Shown: piece after piece, positions 8,186 through 18,846 of the stretch
Layout: the number at the start of each line of letters is the position of its first letter
How positions within the stretch are numbered: the first letter of the stretch is position 1
Source of the DNA: Comamonas sp. KCTC 72670
GTDB taxonomy: Bacteria > Myxococcota > Myxococcia > Myxococcales > Myxococcaceae
Direction: 5' to 3'
DNA: 64,000 nt
Assembly (NCBI GenBank): GCA_014656495.1
Contig: BNCN01000005.1
Location: 248,001-312,000 of the forward strand
Program-made: the position numbers and the translations under genes
Notes under the pieces: model-generated
Database searches by the model: none
The model's input: only the letters and a program-made list of their open reading frames with translations
Told to the model about the DNA's origin: nothing

Positions 8186-9040
8186 TCAGTAGCGGAGACC
8201 AATCCCCAGGAAGGGGCCGTGGAAGGTGTCGACGTTGACGATGCCATCCACGAAGCCGGCGTCATCCAGCACCATGCCTCGGTAGCCGCCGCGCAGGACC
8301 ACCGCGCCCAGGTGCAGCGCCAGCGCGGCGCTCGCGTCCACCTGCCGGTAGGGGAAGGGCGTCACCTGCAGGCGGGCCTCCACGTCCAGCGGGCCGGCGA
8401 GGCAGGCCTCCAGCGAGGCGCCGAGGCTGGGGCCCACGAAGGTGATGTCCGGCGCGTGCGCGGTGCTGATGCCGGCCTCCGCGCGCACCCGGGCGCGCTC
8501 GTGGGAGATGAGCGCCCAGGTGAGGTGGGACTGGGTCAGCGTGATGGTGTCCGCGCCGTACGAGCCGTCGTCCGTGGGCAGCCCCAGGCCCGTCAGCCGC
8601 AGGTCGATGCCGAAGCGATGGCCCTCCAGCCCGAGGAAGAGGTCGCCCCCGGCGCCGCCCTCGCTCACGGGGCCGCCCTGCAGGCCCAGGCGGAAGGACA
8701 GCGCCGCCGCGTGGCGGTCGCCGCGCAGCTCCGGCCGCACGCTCATCCGGTGGTTGCCGGTGAGGAGGATGGCGGCGAGCCAGGACGAGGGGACCACCGC
8801 CGGGCCCCCGCTGACATACCGCCGGTTGTTGGACGGGCGCCGGCGGGCGGGGCGGCGGGGCGCGTCGTCATCGTCGTCCGTGCCAATGGCGGAGGCGCCG
8901 TGCTCGTTGCTGTCCCGGTCCTTCTTGGACTCGCCCTGCGAGGGCCGGGAGCGCTTGCCGAAGCGGGCCTCGGCCGTCGTCGGACTCAGGCTCAGCCCGA
9001 GCGCGAGGAGGGCACACAGCACGGTCCGGAATGAGAACAC
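8186..9040 (-). CDS. Exported protein, paralogue B
   Basis: Function unknown; homologue of the product of 6509-7450. Its 284 residues comprise a signal peptide ending AEA before RFGKR, a charged linker with a run of five Asp and Arg/Pro clusters (about 30-80), and a conserved C-terminal region (about 85-284) of alternating strands ending in GLRY, as in outer-membrane barrels. The start is GTG, backed by AGGAGC 5-9 nt upstream. The two paralogues, in the same orientation with a response regulator between them on the other strand, suggest an old tandem duplication. Confidence 0.8.
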   Translation of the reverse strand: MFSFRTVLCALLALGLSLSPTTAEARFGKRSRPSQGESKKDRDSNEHGASAIGTDDDDDAPRRPARRRPSNNRRYVSGGPAVVPSSWLAAILLTGNHRMSVRPELRGDRHAAALSFRLGLQGGPVSEGGAGGDLFLGLEGHRFGIDLRLTGLGLPTDDGSYGADTITLTQSHLTWALISHERARVRAEAGISTAHAPDITFVGPSLGASLEACLAGPLDVEARLQVTPFPYRQVDASAALALHLGAVVLRGGYRGMVLDDAGFVDGIVNVDTFHGPFLGIGLRY

Positions 9041-9150
9041 GGGTCAGCTCCTGAAGATGGGCCGGGGATGCGGCCGCCGAAGCACTGGACGCCCGGCGGC
9101 CCGCTTTATTCAAGCCGACATCCCCCCACCCCCGGGGGCCGCCCAGATGG

Positions 9151-10656
9151 CTACTGCGCGGGGCAGCTCGCGGGGTTGTCCAGGCACGCCTTCGTCGTGA
9201 GGCACTGGCCCGGGGACTTCTGCAGGGTGCACGAGTCCGAGCACTTGAACGGGAACTTGGAGAAGTCGCACGTCATCCCGCAGGTGGTCTGCGACTTGGG
9301 CGAGAGGGCCTCGCAGGGCGTGCGCAGGAACACGGTGATGGGCTCGGTCTGCATGTAGCCCCGCGCGTCCATGCAGCTCTCGAAGTCGCCATCCCCCTCC
9401 ACCAGGGGCCCGTCGTTCACATGGCAGCGGGCGGGCTGGGCGCTGAAGCTGCCCGACTCACAGGGCCCCGCGGCGTGCGCCATGCAGCCTTCTTCGATGC
9501 GGTCGCCGGAGATGCTGGGGTTGGCGCAGATGCGCGAGCGCAGGTGGCTGTCGCCGTCCACCCAGTCGCGTCCGTGGCAGGCGTGCACGTTCTCGTGAAT
9601 CACGCCCTTGAAGCGCAAGTTCCGGAGGGTGGGCTGGAAGTTGTCCAGGTTCAGGAGGACCTCCACCGTCAGGCCCTTGGGGTCGAACATGTTGCCGTAG
9701 AAGGCGCCCTCGCGGAACGTGTAGGCGCCGAAGGGCGCCGCCGGGTAGCGGCCCGGGGTGGCCACGGGCGCCGCCCATGAGCCGGGCCTCGCCTCGCGGT
9801 TGAAGGGCGCGGACATGACGCTGTATCGGCCCGAGCGGGGGCACTCGAACTGCACGCTGGGGGCGATGCCACCGCACGCGTTGCCGTCCGTGTCCGCCAG
9901 GCGGTCCTTCCATGCGCAGCCCTTCGTGTCCTCGCACACGCGCAGCACCCGGTCGCCTTGGATGCTGCCCATCCGGCCGGTGCAGGTGGTGGGTTCGGGC
10001 GCGCCCGCGGCCACCGTCACCATTTCCCCGGCGGAGCAGGTGCCCACGCTCTCACCCAGCCAGCCGCACTCGGCCTGGAGGCCCGCTTCCCGCGTCTGGC
10101 AGGGCAGGAACATGGGGCTCCATTCCTTGGGCGCGCCGGAGGGGTTGAAGCGCAGGGGCTCGGAGGGGTCCTCGCCGCGCATGGACACCATCACCCGGCG
10201 GCCGAAGGCGTTGTTGCGCGCCAGGAGACAGGCCGTCACGTAGCGCAGGCAGGACGGGCTCGGCTGGTTGTATTCCCACTCCGAGCACAGGCCCAGCTCG
10301 CCCTCGAAGACGAACGTCTCGCCCGCGCGGCTGGCCCACTTCACGGACGCGTGGGGCGGCAGGGCACACTGGGCCAGGTACGTCATCACGTTGCGGGCCG
10401 CCGGGTGCTCCAGCGTGTGCTTCAGCCGCGGGTCGGAGGCGAAGGTCCGGGTGTGCAGCGGCTGGGACGACAGGGCCGCCAGCGATTCCCGGTTGGTGGT
10501 GAGCGCGTTGAAGGCCAGCTCGTCGGCGCGGAGTGAGTTCAGGATGCGGATGCCCGGCTCCGCCCGGGCCGGGGCTTGAGGAACCAGCACGGCCGTCAGG
10601 GCCAGGAGCGCGGCCAGCAGGGGCCGCGAGGGGGCGCGGGGAGCGAAGTGCGACAT
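9151..10656 (-). CDS. Secreted HExxH protein, putative metallopeptidase
   Basis: Exported protein of 501 residues with a signal peptide (about 1-31, ending in APARA). The body is cysteine-rich, which suggests disulfides and an extracellular location. Residues 354-358 read HENVH, matching the HExxH zinc motif of metallopeptidases, followed by ACHGRDW. A third ligand could be in the downstream segment with IEEGCMAHAAG. The C-terminal 70 residues hold at least eight cysteines (CDFSKF, CSDSC, CLTTKAC). I do not recognise the family; the protease call rests on the motif and the secretion signal. The ATG at 10654-10656 was picked over an upstream in-frame ATG because it starts the signal peptide. 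Confidence 0.65.
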   Translation of the reverse strand: MSHFAPRAPSRPLLAALLALTAVLVPQAPARAEPGIRILNSLRADELAFNALTTNRESLAALSSQPLHTRTFASDPRLKHTLEHPAARNVMTYLAQCALPPHASVKWASRAGETFVFEGELGLCSEWEYNQPSPSCLRYVTACLLARNNAFGRRVMVSMRGEDPSEPLRFNPSGAPKEWSPMFLPCQTREAGLQAECGWLGESVGTCSAGEMVTVAAGAPEPTTCTGRMGSIQGDRVLRVCEDTKGCAWKDRLADTDGNACGGIAPSVQFECPRSGRYSVMSAPFNREARPGSWAAPVATPGRYPAAPFGAYTFREGAFYGNMFDPKGLTVEVLLNLDNFQPTLRNLRFKGVIHENVHACHGRDWVDGDSHLRSRICANPSISGDRIEEGCMAHAAGPCESGSFSAQPARCHVNDGPLVEGDGDFESCMDARGYMQTEPITVFLRTPCEALSPKSQTTCGMTCDFSKFPFKCSDSCTLQKSPGQCLTTKACLDNPASCPAQ

Positions 10657-10823
10657 GGAGCGTGGACCTCGGAGCGGGATGAAGACGCGATGCCTCCGAG
10701 GTAGCACGTAGCGGGCCGCGACCTCATGTCCGAGGTTCCGCGGGGTTGCGGGAGGCCCTGTGGCCTGGGCGTCCACGGTGCCCGACGGCGGTGTGGACGT
10801 GGAGGCAACACCCATCAGCGGCG

Positions 10824-10919
10824 GCGGGGCCCTGGTGGGCGCTTGGGAGGCCTCGGCCCTGCCCGACGCGCCCGAGCCTGCTGCGGGGCCCTGGCGGGCG
10901 CTTGGGGGGCCTCGGCCCC
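10824..10919. repeat. Imperfect 37-bp direct repeat
   Basis: Two copies (10824-10860 and 10883-10919) of a GC-rich sequence starting GCGGGGCCCTGG and containing GCGCTTGG and CCTCGGCCC. They differ at three positions and lie directly downstream of the stop codon of the small membrane protein gene. Confidence 0.7.
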
Positions 10920-10924
10920 GGCCG

Positions 10925-11302
10925 TCAGCGGCGGCCCTGCTTCTTGGCCTTGGCCAGGCGCCTGGACGGCTCGGCCTTGCCCGGGGGCGGCAGGGGCGGC
11001 TGCAAGACGGTAGTGCACGCGGCGGTGGCCGTCACCGCGGCGGCGTAGGCCGCGTGGTGCTGTTGCTCCAGCGTCCTCAGCCGCCGCGACATGGCGTCGC
11101 GCAGGGCCTGGAGCTCGGCCACGCGGGCCTCGGACTCGGCCGCCTCGCGCGACAGGGCGTCGTTGCGGTCCACCAGGGCGGAGATGGAGCGCGTTCCCGC
11201 CCAGACCCCCGTGGTGGCGAGCAGCACCGCGCCCACCAGCAGGCCCCAGGGCAGCCACGCCCGGCGCGGGGGCGCCGACTCGTTTCGCTGCATCGCTTCC
11301 AT
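10925..11302 (-). CDS. Small membrane protein with coiled coil
   Basis: Function unknown. The 125-residue product has an N-terminal transmembrane helix (about 15-35, WLPWGLLVGAVLLATTGVW), then a heptad-like coiled coil (about 42-85, alternating Leu/Ala with Glu/Arg), an Ala-rich stretch with a single Cys, and a basic Lys/Arg tail. The layout suggests an inner-membrane anchor or scaffold. It lies 35 bp downstream of the sensor kinase gene in the same direction and may be cotranscribed with it. Two ATG codons three residues apart could start it. Confidence 0.6.
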   Translation of the reverse strand: MEAMQRNESAPPRRAWLPWGLLVGAVLLATTGVWAGTRSISALVDRNDALSREAAESEARVAELQALRDAMSRRLRTLEQQHHAAYAAAVTATAACTTVLQPPLPPPGKAEPSRRLAKAKKQGRR

Positions 11303-11336
11303 GACCGGGAGGTTAGCGGGCGCCGCGGGGTAGGCT

Positions 11337-13547
11337 TCAAGGCGAGGACGTGGGAGCTGGCGGCACCTCGCCCAGGGGCAGCCGCAGCACGAAGCGCGCG
11401 CCGGGGCCCCGCGAGGGCGTCTCCACCGTCAACTCGCCGCCGTGGGCGCGGGCAATCTGGCGGGAGATGTAGAGCCCCAGGCCCAGGCTGGCGCGCGCGT
11501 GTTCGCCGGTGGCGCGCTCGAAGCGCTCGAAGATGCGAGGCGCGGCGCCGGTGGGGATGCCGGCGCCCCAGTCGCGCACGGTCACGAGCGCGGCCCCGTC
11601 CTCCACGTCCACGGACAGCTCCACCGGCTGGCCCGGCGCGTACTTCATCGCGTTGGACAGCAGGTTCATCAGCACCTGCTCCACGCGGAGCCGGTCCACG
11701 TGGGCGACGACGGGCGTGTTCGCGTGCAGCACCGGCGCGCAGCCGGCCGTCGCCAGGGCTTCCTCCAGGCGCGACACCAGCCGGTGCACCAGCGCGGACA
11801 GGTCCACGTCCTCGCGCTCCAGCGACAGGCGGCCGGTGCTGATGCGCGCCACCTCGAACAGGTGCGTCACCAGGTGGGACAGCCGCTCCGCCTGGCGCTG
11901 CGTGCTGGCCAGGCTCTGCCGCAGCCGCTCGGGCTCCAGCGGGAGGCCCTGGTCCACCGCGCGCAGCAGCGAGGCGAGCTGGAGCTGGAGCGCGGACAGG
12001 GGCGTGCGCAGCTCATGGGTGGCGATGGCGACGAACTCGTCGCGCGCGGCCACCGCCCGGGACGCCTCGCGGTACAGCCAGGCGTTGTCCACGGCGAGCG
12101 CGGTGCGCGACGCGAGGTCCTCCAGGAAGTCCATGTCCCGGTCCTGGTAGCGCCGGTTCGCGTCCTGGGAGACGACGCTGAGCACGCCCAGGCAGCGCCC
12201 GCGCGCCACCAGCGGCACGAACATCGCGGAGTGTCCCCCCAGCGCCTCCATCAGCTCGCGGTGCGCGGGGGACAGCGAGAGGGCGTCCCGCCACGCCGGG
12301 TCGATGTGCGCGGCGAGCAGGGGGCGGCCCGTCTCCAGCACGTGGCGGATGGGCGAGCGCGAGCCGGGCGGGGGCGGAAAGCGCAGGGCCTCTTGCAGGA
12401 GCCGCTGGGTGGCGGCGTCGCTGGCCAGGGCCTCCACGCGCTCCAGCCCCTGCCCGTCATCGGCGAGCACGTCCACGGTGCAGTAGTCCGCCAGCTTCCC
12501 ACCCACCAGCAGCTGCGCGGCGGTGCGCAGCGTGGTGCGCCAGTCCAGCGAGTGCGACAGGCGCGCGGTGGCCTCGGCGAGGAAGCGCAGCCGCTCCTCC
12601 TCCACCTTCTGCTCGGTCACCTCCGTCACGGTGGTGCCCACGCCCGTCACCGTGCCGTCCGCCGTCACCGGGAAGTGGGTGACACGGAAGGAGCGCCGCT
12701 CGCCGTCGTGCGCGTCCGTCAGAAGCTGGTCCACCGCCGGCATGCCGGTGTGCAACACCTCGCGCATCATCGCTTCCACGGGCCGCGCTCTCGAGCCCAC
12801 CAGCTCCGACAAGGTCCGCCCGGTGTGGGCCTCCGCGGGCGTGCGGTTGTAGGACGCCATCGTCGGGTTGGCGCGCACGCAGCGCAGGTCGCGGTCGAAG
12901 AGCGCCATGCCCACCGGCGCGGCATCCAGGAACGCCCGCATGCTGGCGAACCGCGCGTCCTGTTGGCGCAAGCGCGCTTGGGCCTCCCGGTACTGGAGGG
13001 CGTTCGCCAGCGCGAGCGCCGCCCGGTGGGCGAAGTCCTCCACCACCTCGCGCGGCGTCGCGGCGTCTTCCATGGAGGGCCGGGCGAAGGCGAGCGTGAG
13101 GAGGCCGAGCCGGCGTGGCCCCTTGCACAGGGGCAACAGGAGGAGCGCGCGCGGCGTGAAGCCCGGGCCGCCCGGCGGCTCCGCGTGCGCCGTCAGCCCC
13201 CGCGCGTCGGGGGCCGTCACCCAGCGCGCGCCGCCGTCCTCGAGCGCGCGCTCCCAATCCACTCCCCGGCTCCACGGCCCCGGGCGGAGCTGCTGCTGCT
13301 CCAGCGCCCGTTGCCACGCCGGGATTCGGGTGGCGAAGGCGCCCAGGGAGACCTGCCCGCCGTCCTCCACGACGTCCAGCAGGGCCACGTCCGCCCATTC
13401 GCGCACGGCGAGCCGGACCACGGTGGCCAGCGTCTGTTCCCAGTCCAGGCTCTCCGCGAGCAGGCGGCTGGCCTCGGAGAGGAACGCGTCCGCCCGCGCC
13501 AGAGCGGCGGGGGGCTGGGGCCGGGAGGTGGGGAGCTCGTCGGACAT
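11337..13547 (-). CDS. GAF/PAS sensor histidine kinase
   Basis: Soluble hybrid-free sensor kinase of 736 residues. Order of domains: GAF-like (about 15-175), PAS (about 195-305, with DRDLRCVRANPTM), second GAF (about 320-480), HisKA with ATHELRTPL and phospho-accepting His511, then HATPase with NLLSNAMKY (N box), DWGAGI (G1) and SLGLGLYI (G2) to the end. All catalytic motifs are intact. No transmembrane helix is visible, so it senses cytosolic signals. The chosen ATG at 13545-13547 begins MSDELPT; the frame is open to a TTG at 13610. No receiver gene is next to it, as is common for orphan kinases in myxobacteria. Confidence 0.9.
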   Translation of the reverse strand: MSDELPTSRPQPPAALARADAFLSEASRLLAESLDWEQTLATVVRLAVREWADVALLDVVEDGGQVSLGAFATRIPAWQRALEQQQLRPGPWSRGVDWERALEDGGARWVTAPDARGLTAHAEPPGGPGFTPRALLLLPLCKGPRRLGLLTLAFARPSMEDAATPREVVEDFAHRAALALANALQYREAQARLRQQDARFASMRAFLDAAPVGMALFDRDLRCVRANPTMASYNRTPAEAHTGRTLSELVGSRARPVEAMMREVLHTGMPAVDQLLTDAHDGERRSFRVTHFPVTADGTVTGVGTTVTEVTEQKVEEERLRFLAEATARLSHSLDWRTTLRTAAQLLVGGKLADYCTVDVLADDGQGLERVEALASDAATQRLLQEALRFPPPPGSRSPIRHVLETGRPLLAAHIDPAWRDALSLSPAHRELMEALGGHSAMFVPLVARGRCLGVLSVVSQDANRRYQDRDMDFLEDLASRTALAVDNAWLYREASRAVAARDEFVAIATHELRTPLSALQLQLASLLRAVDQGLPLEPERLRQSLASTQRQAERLSHLVTHLFEVARISTGRLSLEREDVDLSALVHRLVSRLEEALATAGCAPVLHANTPVVAHVDRLRVEQVLMNLLSNAMKYAPGQPVELSVDVEDGAALVTVRDWGAGIPTGAAPRIFERFERATGEHARASLGLGLYISRQIARAHGGELTVETPSRGPGARFVLRLPLGEVPPAPTSSP

Positions 13548-13764
13548 GGGCGAGGCGGCCGCGAGTGCGGCCAGGGGCCTACGTTGCGCGTGAGGCCCCC
13601 GGGATGACAACCCGATTACCCGGGAGAACGTCGGCGGGGTGATGCTCGGGGGGCTGGGGCCACCGGTCCGCGAGGGCAGGTTGATGCGGGCGGGCTTGAT
13701 TCGAGGGGCGCGGGTGAGGCGTCATCCGGCACCTTTCCTTCAACTTCGGGAGCCGGTGGTCTGC

Positions 13765-14613
13765 ATGGCGATTGCGTGCGTGGTGTTGGATTTCGACGGA
13801 ACCTTCACGGACGTGGCGGCGGAGAGCGCGCCCTTCCTGCGGCATTTCCAGCAGGGCTTGGCGGCGGCGCTGGGTGAGGATTTGGAGGCCGCGTGGGAGG
13901 AGGAGGTCGCCGCGTTGCGCGCGGGCGCGGACACGTTGGGCTGGGATTTGGGCGGCCGGGTGGTGGCGCCCGCCACGGCGGACCCGTACCTGATGGCCAC
14001 CTGCGCGGCGCACCGGCTCATGCAGCGCTTCGGGAAGGGGCAGGACGAGGCGGCCCGCTCGGAGGTGGTGCAGAAGCTCTACCGCGAGGCCTACGCGCAC
14101 TCGGCCACGGCCTTCAAGCCCGAGGCGAAGGAGGTGCTGGAGGCGCTGGTGGCCACGGGCCTGCCGGTGACGGTGGTGACGAACGCGCACACCGACCTGG
14201 TGGAGAAGAAGCTGGACCAGCTGGCCCCCCAGGGCCGCGAGAAGCTCACGGTGTCCGGCGACGCGCGCAAGTTCCTCCTGGACCCGCCGGACGCGCCGGA
14301 CGCGCGCTTCGCCACGGTGCCGGAGACGCAGACGCTGGACGGCGTGCTGCGCCGCCCCATCTACCTGCGCCGGGGCCGCTACTTCGAGGCCCTCAAGCGC
14401 GTCTGGGAGCGCACGGGCACCACGCCGGAACAGACGCTGGTGGCCGGTGACATCTTCGAGCTGGACCTCGCGCTGCCGGCCGCGCTGGGCGCGCAGGTGC
14501 AGTTGGTGTCCCGCGACAACGTGCTGCCCTACGAGCTGAAGGCCGTGGAGCTGCTGGGCGCGCGCGGCGGCGAGGACCGCAGCCTGCACGCGGTGGTGCG
14601 GCGCCTGCGCTGA
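13765..14613 (+). CDS. HAD-superfamily hydrolase
   Basis: Haloacid dehalogenase-type phosphatase of 282 residues. Motif I is DFDGTF near residue 9, giving the catalytic Asp pair. Motif II is VVTNAH, motif III lies around a Lys-rich helix, and motif IV is GDIFELD, where the acidic residues bind Mg2+. The cap between motifs I and II is about 120 residues and helical (type C1). The start at 13765 places motif I a few residues from the N-terminus, as usual; 42 further upstream codons are open but Arg/Pro-rich and unlikely. The substrate cannot be told. It ends convergently with atpA across two hairpins. Confidence 0.85.
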   Translation: MAIACVVLDFDGTFTDVAAESAPFLRHFQQGLAAALGEDLEAAWEEEVAALRAGADTLGWDLGGRVVAPATADPYLMATCAAHRLMQRFGKGQDEAARSEVVQKLYREAYAHSATAFKPEAKEVLEALVATGLPVTVVTNAHTDLVEKKLDQLAPQGREKLTVSGDARKFLLDPPDAPDARFATVPETQTLDGVLRRPIYLRRGRYFEALKRVWERTGTTPEQTLVAGDIFELDLALPAALGAQVQLVSRDNVLPYELKAVELLGARGGEDRSLHAVVRRLR

Positions 14614-14622
14614 AAACACGAA

Positions 14623-14653
14623 GCCCCGCCTCCCGGTGAAGGGAGCGCGGGGC
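14623..14653. terminator. Hairpin after HAD gene
   Basis: GCCCCGC-CTCCC pairs with GGGAG-(C)-GCGGGGC around GGTGAA, a 12-bp stem with a one-base bulge, starting 10 bp after the HAD stop codon. Confidence 0.7.
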
Positions 14654-14661
14654 GCGTGAGT

Positions 14662-14686
14662 CGCGGGGCCTGGACGAGGCCCCGCG
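14662..14686. terminator. Hairpin after atpA
   Basis: CGCGGGGCC and GGCCCCGCG form a perfect 9-bp stem with a 7-nt loop, 16 bp beyond the atpA stop codon; well placed to end atpA transcription. Confidence 0.7.
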
Positions 14687-14702
14687 TCCTCCGGGACGGG
14701 CC

Positions 14703-16250
<1,548 letters not shown>

Positions 16251-16486
16251 GGGCGTCTTGCGTCCTTGCACAGGGGCGGCCGACGTGGGGCAGGCCGCCG
16301 AAACCTTGAAGTCGGGGCCCCTTACCATGCACACCCCCCCGCTGCAATGCGCTCTGTACCTCCCGGAACACCCTGGGGGAGCACGCCCGTTCAGGAGTGG
16401 GACAGGCGGCGGCGTCCGTCGCGTCCGGGAGGGGCATCACACGGCCCCTGACTACTCTGGGGCATCAGCAGCCGTTGCGGCGGCGC

Positions 16487-17962
16487 TCAGTGGGCCGGCT
16501 CACGGGGCAGCCAGGCGATGAACCGCACGCCGCCCTGGGCACACGACTCCACCGCCAGCTTGCCGCCGTGAGCGAGGGCGATCTGCCGCGCCAGGAACAG
16601 GCCCAGCCCCAGGCCCTCCGGGGGCGAGGCGCGCTCCCTGCGGAAGGGCTCGAACAGGGAGGAGTGCTCCTCGGCGGCCACCGTGAGTCCGTGGCTGTGC
16701 ACGCACAGGGTGACGCCGCCCACCGAGCCCGCCAGCCGCACCGTCACGGGGGCGTCCATCTGGCCGTGTTGAAGCACGTTGCCCAGCAGGTGGTCGGCCA
16801 GCTGGCCCAGCCGCGCGGTGTCCCAGTGGCCGCGCAAATCGCCCTCCAGCTCCACGAGGAGGGCGCGCCGCGGGTGGGTCCGGCGCCGCTCCTCCACCAC
16901 GCGGGAGACGACGGCATCCAGTTCGGCGGGCTCGGGCCGCAGCACCAGCCCGCCCGCCAGCCGCGCCCGGGTGAAGTCCATCAGCTCGTGGAGCATCCGC
17001 TCCATGCGCCGGGCGGCGTGGGCCACCTGCCCCACCAGCGTGCGCTGGACGTCCTGCAGCCCGCCCATCTGCTGCAGCGTGTGGGTGCCGTGCTGGATGG
17101 ACTGCAGGGGCCCCCGCATCTCCGTGTCCACCACGCCCAGCAACTGGTTGCGGAACTGCTCGGTGTGGGCCGTGCGCTCCTCGGCGGCCTTGCGGGTGCT
17201 GATGTCCCAGACGGCGGCCAGCCGCACCTGCCGGCCCTCCCACGTCACGAAGCGCCCCAGCACCTCCAGGGGCAGCCGCTGCCCGTCGCGGCGCAGGACG
17301 ACCACCTCGTAGGGCGTCTCCAGCCCGCGGCTGAGCACCAGGCCCACCTGGGAGCGGAACTCCGGGGCCACGTACTCCGCCAGGTGCCGGCCGATCATCT
17401 CCGACGGCGTGGCGTAGCCCAGCAGCTGCGCCATCGCGCGGTTGGCGTCCAGCACCACGCCGTTGTCATGCAGGAAGTGCCCGTCACACGCCACGTCCGC
17501 CAGGCTGCGCATGTGGGACTCGCGCGCGCGCAGCCGCTGCTCCTCCAGGACGCGCTCCGACTCGTCGCGCACCCACAGCACCACGCCCGCCAGGGCCCCG
17601 CCATGCAGCGCGGGGGACAGGCCCACCCGCAGGTGCTTCTCACCGGCGGACGGCGCCAGCACGCCTCGCAGGGGGGCCTCCACCACGTCCTCGCCCGCCA
17701 GCGCGCGGGCCAGCAGCGGCGACAGGGCCTGCGCCACGTGCGGCCAGAGCTCGGCCAGCGGACGGCCCAGGTGCGCGCGGGGCTCCACGCCGGACAGCGT
17801 GGCCAGCGCGGTGTTCACCCACAGCGGCCGGAACTCCCGGTCCAACAGGGCCACGCCGCATCCGGCCGCCTGGAGGAGGGCCCCCAGGAACGGGCGCACT
17901 TCCTCCGGCGCCGCCAGCGACGACGGCCCTTCGGAATACCGGTGGAGTAGGGACTGCGCCAT
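16487..17962 (-). CDS. PAS histidine-kinase-like protein lacking the phospho-accepting His
   Basis: A 491-residue soluble protein built like a sensor kinase: PAS-like (about 25-140), PAS with PAC (about 148-262), a HisKA-like helix pair (about 268-335) and HATPase (about 375-488). The HisKA motif reads VVDTEMRGPL: Thr280 stands where the other kinases in this window have His (ASHELKTPL, VSHDLRNPL, ATHELRTPL). The ACG codon is at 17123-17125. The HATPase keeps an N-box Asn (HLLGNVLQHG) and the GLGLGLF lid but has VHSHGLTV in place of a clear G1 box. It may bind ATP but cannot autophosphorylate on the normal site; a scaffold or decoy role is possible. It lies between atpH and atpA in the same direction. 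Confidence 0.85.
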   Translation of the reverse strand: MAQSLLHRYSEGPSSLAAPEEVRPFLGALLQAAGCGVALLDREFRPLWVNTALATLSGVEPRAHLGRPLAELWPHVAQALSPLLARALAGEDVVEAPLRGVLAPSAGEKHLRVGLSPALHGGALAGVVLWVRDESERVLEEQRLRARESHMRSLADVACDGHFLHDNGVVLDANRAMAQLLGYATPSEMIGRHLAEYVAPEFRSQVGLVLSRGLETPYEVVVLRRDGQRLPLEVLGRFVTWEGRQVRLAAVWDISTRKAAEERTAHTEQFRNQLLGVVDTEMRGPLQSIQHGTHTLQQMGGLQDVQRTLVGQVAHAARRMERMLHELMDFTRARLAGGLVLRPEPAELDAVVSRVVEERRRTHPRRALLVELEGDLRGHWDTARLGQLADHLLGNVLQHGQMDAPVTVRLAGSVGGVTLCVHSHGLTVAAEEHSSLFEPFRRERASPPEGLGLGLFLARQIALAHGGKLAVESCAQGGVRFIAWLPREPAH

Positions 17963-18107
17963 GGTCAGGTCGCCCGGGGTGGCACGGGTTTGTCCCGCGA
18001 CCCCCTGACTATACCGCTGTCGGGGCCTACAGGAAATACCGGTTAGCCCTGGACTGCGGGGTGATGCGGACGACCTGGAACGTTGGTTGCCCGGCGAGCG
18101 GCCGGAC

Positions 18108-18656
18108 TCAGCGCTGCTTCAGCTCGCGGCGCATCTCCTCGAGCTGGGTGCGGATGCTGCCGTCGTAGAGGATGCTGCCCACCTGCGCGGCGACGCCGCC
18201 CAGGAGGCTGGGGTCCACCCGCGTCTCCAAGAGGACGTTGCGCTGGGTGATCTGCTGGAGCGTCTGCTGGAGCTGGGCCAGGGCGTCCGCGGGCAGCGGG
18301 GAGGCGCTGGTGACGTGGCCCCGGACGCGGCCGGCGCGGGCATCCGCCATGTCGCGGAAGAGGCGGGCGATGTCCGCCAGGTAACCCAGCCGGTTGCGGT
18401 CCACCAGCAGCCGGAGGGTGTTGGTCAGCGTGGGCTCCAGGCCGCCCGGGACGGCCTTCATCACCGACTCCACCACGAGCAGGCGCTGCTCACGGGTGTA
18501 GGCGGGGTTGACGAGCACGTCGGTCAGCTCGGCGTTCTTCGCGATGACGTCGGCGAAAGCGGTGAGCTGCTCGGCGACGGCGTCAGTGCGGCCCGCCTCC
18601 GAGGCGACGTCGAGGAGGGCGCGGGCGTAACGGCGGGCAATCGACACATTGACCAT
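18108..18656 (-). CDS. atpH: ATP synthase F1 subunit delta
   Basis: Stator subunit that joins F1 to the peripheral stalk. It is 182 residues, the usual size. N-terminal helical bundle begins [19 protein letters not shown], and the C-terminal region has the family hallmark [15 protein letters not shown] and [28 protein letters not shown] (conserved GG and the D-S turn). The ATG at 18654-18656 yields the standard [11 protein letters not shown] start. It is the first gene of its transcription unit, divergent from an Hsp70 gene; atpB, atpE and atpF are not in the window. Confidence 0.95.
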   Translation of the reverse strand: MVNVSIARRYARALLDVASEAGRTDAVAEQLTAFADVIAKNAELTDVLVNPAYTREQRLLVVESVMKAVPGGLEPTLTNTLRLLVDRNRLGYLADIARLFRDMADARAGRVRGHVTSASPLPADALAQLQQTLQQITQRNVLLETRVDPSLLGGVAAQVGSILYDGSIRTQLEEMRRELKQR

Positions 18657-18846
18657 GGCGGTCGCGCCCTTAGCACGGGGGCCACGGCCGGGCAACGTCC
18701 GTGGCGGGCAGGGCGCGCCGTGGGGAGCGCCCGCCCGCCGTCCTGGCCTGTGGCGCGGGAAAGCGACGCTTATCCGCATGCGGGGCGGTCAGGGGGCTTG
18801 GCGAGGTGGCGCGAACACCCGTAGGGTGGTGTCCTCCTGGCCCCCC

